In this document: in pieces, positions 1 through 6,088 of the stretch
Layout: every line of letters begins with the position of its first letter
Numbering within the stretch: position 1 is the stretch's first letter
Notes under the pieces: generated by a model
The model's database searches: none
Told to the model about the DNA's origin: nothing
What the model saw: the letters and a program-made list of their open reading frames with translations, nothing else
Translations under genes and position numbers: made by a program
NCBI GenBank assembly: GCA_017394565.1
Contig: JAFPXW010000312.1
Span: 1 to 6,088 of the forward strand
Origin: Oscillospiraceae bacterium
GTDB lineage: Bacteria > Bacillota > Clostridia > Oscillospirales > Ruminococcaceae
Length of the DNA stretch: 6,088 nucleotides
Reading direction: 5' to 3'

Positions 1-3000
1 ACCGGGAGAATTACATCCAAAACCGCCGTCCAAGCGATAAATCCAGTTTCGGTAAGGGCTTGCATGAGCCGGAATTGTTTGCGATGGTGCGCCGGATGCG
101 TGAGGGCGAAGATATTCGTGCAGAGCTGGCGAAGGCTGTTTTGATGCCGGAATGGAGCTATCAGACGAAAGCAGGTCATGCATATGATGTGAAATTTGGC
201 GAGGATGCCGTGACTGCCAAAATGGGCGATTTACAGCGAACTTTCCGTTATGATGAGGTCGGCGGTGAACTGCTGCACATTCTGGAACAGGAGCATCAGA
301 AATTGAACCATGAATCCGCAGTACAATGGCTCGTGGACGATCATCCGGACTACACATGGGAGCAGGCGGAGGCGCTTGTCAATGCATTTGATGCTGCGGC
401 GGCGGACGGATGGAAGGAATCGCCGGAAAAGCGGGAAGTGATCTATCAGGCATTGCTGGAAATCCAGAAGGACGAAAAGCTGGCTGCTGCTACGCTCCAA
501 AGCATTGCAAAATGCAAATACGATGTGGAAATCCAGCTCTCAGACGCTCCCCAAAAGCGAGACAACGAGCCCCTGTCCCTGCGTCAGACCGGAGATTTCT
601 ACGAAGTGCGCGGCAAGGACGTTCAGAATGCTGCGGCGGTGCTGGGGGTTCCGGTCGAAAATGAGGTCGCACGGATTCCTGTTGATGATGAAAATTCGCT
701 CCATAAACTCCGTGATGCTGGTTATCTCCTGCTGATGGAAAAGGTCTTTGCTCTGAATCCGCCGAAACAGGAGCATATCCCGGAAGAAATTGATGATGCC
801 CAGCTCACCCTCTTTGGCGATGCCGAGCCGCTGAATCAGCACACGTCTACCAGATTCCAAGACAGCCAGCTTGCGCTTGTCGTCGAGCAGCCGGGTACGG
901 AGATGCTGGACAACATCCTGCGCGGCGGTGCAAGTGATCCACATTCTCTGGAGCGCATCGTAGCGTATTTCCAGAAAGGCAAATCCGTCGAGGACAATGC
1001 GGCATTCCTGCGTGAAGAATTCGGGCAGGACGGGCGCGGGTACATTCACGATGACCTGACCGAATACGCTGCATGGTTCGACAAGGATGGTATTACGGCG
1101 GCGCTTGGTACATCTGCATTCCCCGACCAGGGGCAGGTGCATCTGACCTGGGAACAGGCGGCGGAGCGCATTTCCGCGATGCTGGAAAGCGGTACGTTCT
1201 GCGATCAGGTGCATATCGACCACGCGGAGGAGAACGAGCTGAAGGACATTTCGGATTCGCTGCTGTTCCTTGACTGGGACACACAGGAGGAGCCGATTCT
1301 CGCAGAGGATTGGACGGAGGGCGTGTTCCCGGACGCGGAGGAGAAAGTGATCGCAGCGCTGAAAACACCGGAACTCTTGCAGGAAACCATTGACCGGATG
1401 CAGGGATTTGTCGCAAAGTATCGGGAAAATCCCGGCATCGTTCCGTGGTACCAGAAGCCCGAAAAGCTCTTGCAGCAGCTCACAGATTTGCAGATTGAAC
1501 GCGCAGATTTCATCACGCAGCCGGATTTTGCGTACAAGCCGCTGTTCTTCATTTCGGACGACCAGAAGGACAATCTGCTGCGCTCCCACGGCGGCGGAAA
1601 GTTCCGCATCGCTGCCTTTTTCAAGGAGCAGCACACCAATCCGGAGATCGTTGCAATCCTGAAACGTGAATACGGAGAGGGTGGGTTCTGCGCAGGCGGC
1701 TATGATGAATGGCACAGCGCGAAGGGCATTTCCCTGACGTTTGACGGCTTTGGCAAGGATGCAAAATGCAGCGCTTCGATGAAATGGAACGAGGTCGCAA
1801 AGCGGATTTCACGCATGATTGCGGAAAACACCTACATCACGCAGGAGGACATCGACCAGCGCATCCGTTCGGCGCAGTATGACTTGCGGGAGCATCCGGA
1901 CACGCCGGAAAATGCAAAGATTCGTGAGCGGGCGCTGGCAGTTCTGGAAGAATACCGCATCCCGATGGGGAGCGTGGCTCCGCAGCCCGAACACACGACC
2001 GAAACCGCCTACATGACAACGGACGGTGAGCGCTTTGTCGAGCTGATGCGGTCGGATGCCGGCATTGATTTCGCTATTTTCGATGCGGAAATGACGATGG
2101 TGGACGGCGGTGTCTGGGAGACGGAAAACGCGCCGGATTTCGGCTTTGCGGCGGCGCAGATCCTTGGCACGGCGCAGGAAAATGTTGTGGAGGTTGCGGA
2201 CTATGCGGCGCTCCGGGCGCTGACGGTGGAGGATGCCGATCTGTCGGGATTGGAAAAACTGAAGGCGGAGACACTTGGCATAACAGAAACGCAGAACGAA
2301 CCGGAGAACATCTATCAGCTTGTGACGTATGACGAGGACACCGGCGACGATGACAAGAAGGATTATCCGACTTTGGAGGAAGCGGTCGAGGACGGACGCC
2401 AGTATCTTGCGCAAGGGTATGACGGCTTTGCTGTCCTGAACACGGCGGCGCATCGCGTTGAACATTACGAGGGTGATTTCCCGCTGACGGGGATTTTCAG
2501 CGAGCGCGTCTACAAAAATACCGCCGAATGGCACAGGGCTGCACCGCAGGTGAACGAAAGTCCCATCCATGCCGGACTGTTCGGGAACGGCATCACCTAT
2601 TATGACACATCCCGGACGGATCCGGAGACCAACGATTTCCCGACCGTGGCGCACGTTTCGCCGGAGGGAAAAATGACCATCTACGACCGTGCGCATCTGC
2701 CAGACGGCGACCTGATGCGCATTCAGCAGGATGCCAGAGCGCAGCGCGAAAAGTATGAACGCGACTGGAACAGCCGGTCGATTACGGGACGTTTTGCGGA
2801 AATTCTGGAGCGTGCCAACACGCAGCAGATGATCCAGATCGGACACGACCCGCTTTCCATGGAGGAGAAGGTCGCCAAGTACGAGCGCTCTGTTATTTTC
2901 GAGGATGAGCCGTTTCCGCTGGAGTTTGCAGCAAATCACAAGAATCCGGACAGCCTTGCGGTCGGTGACAGATTCCGCTATCAGCACAGAGAGTACACCG

Positions 3001-6000
3001 TGACGGCGCTGGAGGGCATCTATCCGAATGATGTGACTGTTTCGACCACGAGCAAGACTTCCACCGGCGCGGCGTACACGACCACGATGAATCTGGACAT
3101 GGACACGCTCCTGCGTGAGGGGGAATTTCTTGGCGAGGAAGTAATCGACAACAATCAGACAGCGAAAGAAGCTTCACAGACTGAAACGCCTGCCCCGAAA
3201 CATGGCAGACCGACACGCGCGGAACAGCTTTACACGCAGTTTTGCGAGCAGTTCCCGGATATGGCAAGCGGTGAACACACTTACGAACGCTACGGCACGC
3301 TGGACGATGCGTCCGGCTGGGAGCCGCTGTCGGTCGAGCATCTGGGAGACAATGTGTACAGCTTCACGACCTTCTACATTCAGATCGGCAACCTGATGCA
3401 CGATCCGGATTTCACGTTCCGGCTTGACCATGAGAATCGGCGCGTAGAGATGCTCGAATACCAGCAGGACGGAGTGCCGCCTGTCGGGACGGTGTACGAG
3501 CGCGTCGAGGACGACCATGGGAATGTGGACAAAAGTCTTCGCTCTGCGCTGGAGGAAAACTTCCTGCAAAACCTGAAAAATGCGGCAGTAGCAGAACGTG
3601 ATCTGACCATGTACGATGACAAAAACGGCAACCGCGTCGAGCTGACACCGCAGGCGCCTATGGAGCCGGAGGAGGAACCGGAGCAGCTTGCGGCAGAGGA
3701 TAAAACGCCGGAACTTCGGGGCATCCTGAACGATTTTTCGCGCAAACATGATCTCGGAATGCTGCAAGTGCGGTCACGCGGGCGTGACGGCTGGAGCATC
3801 GGCGAAATCATGGCGGACGGCTATGAGCATCCCATCGGGTCGCTGTATGTGTACGAGTACGGCAAGCCTCTGTCGCGCGATGATCTTAGAAACTCGCTTG
3901 CCAATCTGGAAAATGAGGTCAAGGAGCGCGGACTGAGCTTCGAGGATATTTACAGCAGACAATCGGCATTGCAGCGGCACGGCGGTATTTCTTCATTGCC
4001 CAAAGACCAGAATTTGCCGGAGATTTTCTATGCGGATAATCCGTCGGAGCGTGTGCGGAATAATATCTCGGCAATCCGCGAATTGCTGCGGCTGGAAAAG
4101 GCGCAGGAAAGCGGCATCGAGCTGTACGACAAGCGCAGCAACCAGTACAATTGCCGCGAGGCATCGGATGCAAGACTCCGGCAGTATTGTGGCTGGGGCG
4201 GCTTGCCGCAGGTGTTCGATGAGCAAAACAGCCAGTTCGCCTACGCGCGGGAGCAGTTACAACAGCTATTGACACCGGAGGAATACGCTGCGGCGCGGGC
4301 AAGCACATTGAACGCGCACTACACGCCGCAGCCCATCATTGACGCGATGTACAGGGCGGTGCAAAATATGGATTTACCACGAGATTCGCGCATTCTGGAG
4401 CCGTCGTGCGGCACGGGCAACTTCATCGCGCGAATGCCCAGCAGCATCGGACAGGCTGGTGTCATTGGCGTGGAGCTTGACAGCATTACAGCGCGTCTGG
4501 CGAAGTTCCTGACGCAGGACAAGGGGAATGTTCAAATCCTGCACAGCGGTTTTGAACACGCAGATTTGCAGAATAACAGCTTTGATCTGGCGATCGGGAA
4601 TGTGCCATTCGGGGACTACAACCTGAATGATCCGGACTATGTGCAGGACTGGCGCATCCACGATGCGTTTTTCCGTCGTGCCTTGGACAAGGTCGCACCT
4701 GGCGGCGTGGTGGCGTTCATCACCTCGACTGGAACGCTCGACAAGGCAAACCCGAAAGTGCGTGAATATCTCGCAGAACGCGCTAACCTGATCGGTGTGA
4801 TCCGTCTGCCGAACACGGCTTTTGCCAGTGCCGGGACGAAAGCATCCTCGGACATCATTTTCCTGCAAAAGCGTCAGGAACCTTTACAGTCGCATGAAGC
4901 AAAACCCGACTGGTGCTACACCGTCTCGAACGCGGATGGGCTGAAAATTAACAGTTATTTCGTGGAAAATCCGCAGATGATCTTGGGTAAAATGGAGCAG
5001 ACCTCGCATTTTAATATGCTCACCTGTTCCCCCATTCCGGGTGCTGACCTGAACGCACAGCTTGACGAAGCCATCGGGCGGCTGAATGCGAAAATCACGG
5101 TACATCGCCGGGAACGTGCAGTGCGTGAGCGGCAGGGGCAGATTGAGCCATGGGGCAGAAATTTCACCTATCAGCTCAAGGACAATAAGGTGTTTTTCCG
5201 CATGGGGGCTGACATGAAGGAAGTGAAAACGACAGCGAAGCAGTATCGGCAATACGAAGCCCTTTGCGGTCTGCGCGACACGACGCGAAGGCTATTGGAT
5301 TTACAGAAAACCTCTGTGTCGGATGAAGGTCTGCTGCAATTGCGGCAGGAATTGAATGCGCGGTATGATGCCTATGTGCAGGCATATGGGACGTTGAACT
5401 CGAAGGAAACGAGGAATCTATTCAGTGATGATGCGGATTTCCCGATCATTGCATCGCTGGAATCTTTGAATCCGGAAACGGGCGCGCCGGAAAAGGCAGA
5501 TATTTTCTACCGACGGACGGTCAACCCGAATGTGGAGATCACGGCGGTGCAGACGGTGGAGGAGGCGCTGCAAGTGTCCCTCGACAAGCGCGGCAGACCG
5601 GATGTGCCGTACATGGCGACATTGTTAGGGCAGGAGCCGGATGCGGTGTGCAGGGAGCTTCTGGACAAGGAGCTTACATTCATAGACCCGGAGCAGAACC
5701 TCCCGGACACACCGTTTTCTGGCGTAGTGGAACGCGCGGAATACCTGTCCGGCAACGTGCGGCGGAAGCTTGCCCTGGCGGAGAGTACGGCGCAGATGCA
5801 GCCCGCATTTCAGCGGAATGTGGAGGCGCTCAAAGCGGTCATTCCGGAGGACATTCGTGCCGAGGAAATCGCGGTGCGGATGGGTTGCGCGTGGATCGAC
5901 CCGGAGGACTACACGGCTTTTCTGACGCATTTAAGCGGTCGCAACCGTTTCGACCAGCGCTGTAAGGTGACATATTCCCCGATCACGGGTGAGTTTGACA

Positions 6001-6088
6001 TCGTCAACGCCGGCAGCCGGAAGGACTTGAACCAGAACGAAATAGCGACCTACGGAACGAATGATTACACCATGTATGAACTGGCGAA
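1..6088 (+). CDS. Giant polyvalent DNA methylase/SNF2 helicase-type protein of a mobile element (internal fragment, both ends missing)
   Basis: One frame starting at base 3 stays open for 2,028 codons, so the window lies wholly inside one gene. The residues before the first in-frame ATG (base 84) already look like conserved protein, so the start lies upstream. The domain order is: conserved N-terminal module (1-185), MutS-I-like module (192-247), repeat copy A (303-402), helical spacer, repeat copy B (523-615), several small accessory domains (665-1330), N6-adenine methyltransferase (1340-1625), a conserved post-methylase region (1636-1836) and a helicase-leading region (1837-2028). No signal peptide or membrane segment is visible, so it is probably cytoplasmic. 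Proteins of this layout in Tn1549/CTn-like conjugative elements and phages are usually annotated as SNF2 helicase or N12-class adenine-specific methylase and are typically 2,000-3,500 residues or more. The antirestriction or DNA-protection role is inferred by analogy with phage P1 DarB. The frame is intact, with no frameshift or nonsense codon. Confidence 0.96.
3..557 (+). other. N-terminal visible module of the giant protein (unassigned, conserved-looking)
   Basis: Residues 1-185. It opens with a polar, glycine-containing stretch (RRPSDKSSFGKGLHEPELF, residues 8-26) followed by a charged helix (MVRRMREGEDIRAELAKAVL). That pattern looks like one I associate with the same megaprotein family, but I cannot name a domain. 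Residues 80-185 are helical and acidic. No catalytic motif is visible. Because it looks conserved right up to the window edge, the true protein must continue upstream. Confidence 0.5.
576..743 (+). other. MutS domain I-like module with FYE motif
   Basis: Residues 192-247. The pattern LRQTGDFYEVRGKD, then an NAAAVLGVPV helix, an ARIPVDD strand/turn, then LHKLRDAGYLLLMEK, follows the N-terminal mismatch-reading domain of MutS, in which GDFYE is followed by a D-A-rich helix, a P-x-x-G/hydrophobic strand and L-x-x-x-G-Y/F-x-x-A. The FYE triplet (F199, Y200, E201; bases 597-605) corresponds to the Phe-x-Glu that stacks on mismatches in true MutS. The rest of MutS (connector, clamp, ATPase) is absent here, so this is a stand-alone domain borrowed into a polyvalent protein. 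It may bind distorted or host-modified DNA; that is inference. Confidence 0.6.
769..908 (+). other. Linker between MutS-I-like module and repeat copy A
   Basis: Residues 257-302, containing an IPEEIDDAQLTLFGDAEPLN stretch, then a polar QHTSTRFQDSQ segment. It is acidic, low in hydrophobics and has no recognisable motif. It probably acts as a flexible joint between folded modules. Confidence 0.45.
909..1208 (+). repeat. Intragenic domain repeat, copy A
   Basis: Residues 303-402. It begins DNILR, then I319-V-A-Y-F323, A334-x-L336-x-x-E339-F340-G341, W358, G363-I364, W383-E-Q-A-A-E-R389-I390-S, and ends T398-F399. The same anchors recur in copy B (bases 1569-1847). The spacing W358 to W383 is 25 residues here and 25 in copy B. 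This unit is familiar from the Firmicutes methylase/helicase megaproteins (INTYF-type helix, GGxG loop, DxDGI, LTWEQAAxRI). I do not know a biochemical function for it. It is diverged at DNA level, so the duplication is old. Confidence 0.8.
1209..1568 (+). other. Helical acidic spacer between the two repeat copies
   Basis: Residues 403-522. It is rich in E, D, L and Q with several predicted helices (ELKDISDSLLFLDW; VIAALKTPELLQETIDRM; PEKLLQQLTDLQIERADF). It ends in the family-typical FAYKPLFFISDD that introduces copy B. No catalytic motif is visible. It may belong to the copy A or copy B domain as a helical extension. Confidence 0.5.
1569..1847 (+). repeat. Intragenic domain repeat, copy B
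   Basis: Residues 523-615. The order DNLLR, RIAAFF (535-540), A551-x-L553-x-x-E556-Y557-G558, W570, G575-I576, W595-x-x-x-A599-K-R601-I602-S603, T610-Y611 matches copy A with a 217-residue offset in the first half and 212 in the second, so copy B is five residues shorter in the glycine loop. In related elements this unit reads IxxFF..NHT..E...LKxEYGxGG...W.DxKGI and precedes the accessory domains before the methylase. Its role is unknown. The family resemblance is from memory of consensus patterns, not a search. Confidence 0.8.
1995..2300 (+). other. Unassigned accessory domain, VWETENAPDFGFAAAQ region
   Basis: Residues 665-766. The segment FVELMRSDAGIDFAIFDAEM is followed by VDGGVWETENAPDFGFAAAQ and two acidic helices. 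It alternates short strands and helices like a compact alpha/beta domain. I do not recognise a named family and see no obvious active-site signature. Confidence 0.4.
2307..2483 (+). other. Small YDGFAV-type accessory domain
   Basis: Residues 769-827. Strand NIYQLVTYD, helix TLEEAVEDGRQYLAQGYDGF, strand AVLNTAAHRVEHYEGDFP. This strand-helix-strand unit with the G-Y-D/E-G-F-A-V core (G805-F809) and terminal GDFP recurs in my memory of conjugative-element methylase/helicase proteins, where it looks like one of the small 'large polyvalent protein associated' domains. It is too small for an enzyme, so a protein- or nucleic-acid-binding role is more likely (inference). Confidence 0.5.
2562..2852 (+). 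other. YDTSRTDPETND-type accessory domain with helical tail
   Basis: Residues 854-950. The signature is Y866-Y-D-T-S-R-T-D-P-E-T-N-D-F-P-T-V-A-H884 with a following SPEGKMTIYD hairpin, then an Arg/Glu-rich helix (MRIQQDARAQREKYERDWNSR). The highly regular S-R-T-D-P-E-T-N-D core suggests functional constraint, but whether it is catalytic cannot be told. The helical tail may be coiled coil. Confidence 0.45.
2943..3137 (+). other. Small beta-barrel-like domain (VGDRFRYQHREYTV)
   Basis: Residues 981-1045. It shows L-A-V987-G-D-R-F-R-Y then R-E-Y-T-V1000, a Thr/Ser-rich run (VTVSTTSKTSTGAAYTTT) and LLREGEFLG. A 'VGD-x-[FILV]-x-[FY]-x-x-x-x-Y-x-V' start is typical of small SH3- or OB-like beta barrels in DNA- and RNA-associated proteins, and a similar unit appears in related megaproteins. 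The assignment is by pattern only. Confidence 0.4.
3150..3218 (+). other. Polar interdomain linker
   Basis: Residues 1050-1072, NNQTAKEASQTETPAPKHG then RPTRAEQ. It is rich in T, Q, A, E and P with almost no large hydrophobics, typical of a disordered tether between folded domains. Confidence 0.55.
3219..3602 (+). other. DUF6908-like accessory domain
   Basis: Residues 1073-1200. It contains QLYTQFCEQFPDMASGEHTY, WEPLSVEHLGDNVYSFTTFY (Y1125) and IQIGNLMHDPDFTFRLD, then LEYQQDGVPP. The arrangement 'hydrophobic strand, Y-x-Q-x-G-D/N-L-M-x-D-P-x-x-x-F-x-[LV]-D' matches my memory of the DUF6908 pattern seen in Firmicutes mobile-element proteins, also as stand-alone small proteins. Function is unknown. 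The family name is tentative and needs an HMM search. Confidence 0.45.
3639..3716 (+). other. Pro/Glu-rich interdomain linker
   Basis: Residues 1213-1238. It is made of E, P, Q and A (APMEPEEEPEQLAAEDKTPE) and is strongly acidic. It looks disordered and separates the accessory-domain chain from the segment leading to the methylase. Confidence 0.55.
3717..3998 (+). other. Unassigned accessory segment just before the methyltransferase
   Basis: Residues 1239-1332. The segment ILNDFSRKHDLGMLQV, then DGWSIGEIMADGYEHPIGSLYVYE, then a helix RDDLRNSLANLENEVKERGLSFEDIY. It looks like a small alpha/beta unit with a helical end. I cannot assign it. Its constant position before the methylase suggests it may pack on or regulate it (inference). 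Confidence 0.35.
4020..4877 (+). other. N6-adenine DNA methyltransferase domain (gamma-type motif order, NVPF variant)
   Basis: Residues 1340-1625. A leader with SERVRNNISAIRELLRLE and CGWGGLPQVFDE (1396-1406) precedes motif X-like L-N-A-H1439-Y-T-P (base 4317). Motif I is E1466-P-S-C-G-T-G-N-F (S-adenosylmethionine binding, bases 4398-4424). Motif II is V-E1491-L-D1493. The catalytic motif IV is N1533-V-P-F1536-G (bases 4599-4613). It continues with IHDAFFRRALDKVAPGG and VVAFITST, and closes with RLPNTAFASAGTKASSDIIF. The X-I-II-IV order is that of gamma-class N6-adenine methylases such as M.TaqI. In the standard NPPY/F the second residue is Pro; here it is Val, as I recall for this mobile-element family. 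It would transfer a methyl group to adenine N6 in DNA. No restriction nuclease motif is visible in the window. Confidence 0.92.
4908..5510 (+). other. Conserved post-methylase region (INSYFVENPQMILG and helical stalk)
   Basis: Residues 1636-1836. It starts D-W-C-Y then I-N1650-S-Y-F-V-E-N-P-Q-M-I-L-G1662, a motif regularly found directly after this methylase type. Then come C-x-P-I-P-G-A-D-L, a charged helix (QLDEAIGRLNAKITVHRRER), a strand pair with YQLKDNKVFFRMG, a long helical stretch (YEALCGLRDTTRRLLDLQ; LLQLRQELNARYDAYVQAYG), and T-L-N-S-K-E-T-R-N-L-F-S-D-D. It probably serves as DNA-contacting or structural connector between methylase and helicase (inference). Confidence 0.75.
5511..6086 (+). 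other. Helicase-leading region of the methylase/SNF2 helicase megaprotein
   Basis: Residues 1837-2028. RRTVNPNVEITAVQTVEEAL is followed by a small helix-turn-helix-like unit (VPYMATLLGQEPDAVCRELL), then E-Y-L-S-G-N-V-R-R-K-L (1913-1923), then NVEALKAVIPEDIRAEEIAV, and W1964-I-D-P-E-D-Y. It ends in A-T-Y2017-G-T-N-x-Y-x-M-Y-E-L. In relatives this conserved block is followed at once by Walker A/DExx motifs of an SNF2-like helicase. Those motifs are not in the window, so the helicase is predicted rather than seen. Confidence 0.75.

Noticed and set aside
84..86. First in-frame ATG (residue 28) as the gene start
   Set aside because: The preceding 27 codons already carry conserved-looking sequence, no convincing ribosome binding site precedes it, and the frame is open to the left edge.
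351..392. Possible third copy of the repeat, from YTWEQAEALVNAF resembling LTWEQAAERISAM of copy A
   Set aside because: Only the WEQA helix matches; the upstream anchors (DNLLR, A-x-L-x-x-E-Y-G, G-I) are absent, so chance or a generic helix is more likely.
576..743. A true MutS mismatch repair gene
   Set aside because: Only the first domain resembles MutS. No clamp, lever or ATPase motifs follow, and the frame continues into mobile-element domains.
540..1715. 391-codon minus-strand ORF
   Set aside because: It is in register antisense to the methylase-megaprotein frame, needs a GTG start, has low-complexity L/R/V-rich composition and no recognisable motif. It is explained by absence of TTA/CTA/TCA sense codons.
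1809..2987. 392-codon minus-strand ORF
   Set aside because: It has the same antisense register and bias; it overlaps clearly coding repeat and accessory domains and looks like a reverse-complement shadow.
3174..3767. 197-codon minus-strand ORF
   Set aside because: It is an in-register antisense shadow over the DUF6908-like region, with no domain features of its own.
4020..4877. Stand-alone restriction-modification methylase or type IIG enzyme
   Set aside because: No PD-(D/E)xK nuclease motif is visible in the frame and the methylase is embedded in a megaprotein with helicase-leading sequence rather than beside a specificity or nuclease gene.

Overview
The window is the interior of a single giant gene. 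One + strand frame (codons starting at position 3) runs without a stop from base 3 to base 6086, giving 2,028 residues with neither start nor stop codon in view. Residue n of this fragment starts at base 3n, and that numbering is used below. There is no intergenic space, and I see no RNA gene, promoter, terminator, insertion sequence or CRISPR array. Every other long ORF is a shadow of this frame.

The protein belongs to the very large 'polyvalent' methylase/helicase proteins of integrative conjugative elements and large phages of Firmicutes, distantly comparable in layout to phage P1 DarB. The recognisable core is an N6-adenine DNA methyltransferase of the gamma motif order (residues about 1340-1625: HYTP, EPSCGTG, VELD, NVPF). 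It is followed by the conserved linker that in this family leads into a SNF2-type helicase. The helicase itself would lie just beyond the right edge. Upstream of the methylase about 1,340 residues form a chain of small accessory domains: a conserved N-terminal module, a MutS domain I-like module with an intact FYE motif, two diverged copies of one repeated domain, a YDGFAV domain, a YDTSRTDPETND-type domain, a small beta-barrel-like domain, a DUF6908-like domain and two unassigned stretches, joined by short P/E/T/Q-rich linkers.

The moderately high GC, GCG/CCG-rich codon use and close match to family consensus patterns suggest an anaerobic gut Clostridia (Oscillospiraceae/Ruminococcaceae-like) mobile element; this taxonomic call is an inference. 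The likely overall role, also inferred, is protection or processing of incoming mobile-element DNA in a new host: methylation plus helicase action, with the accessory domains countering or sensing host defences.
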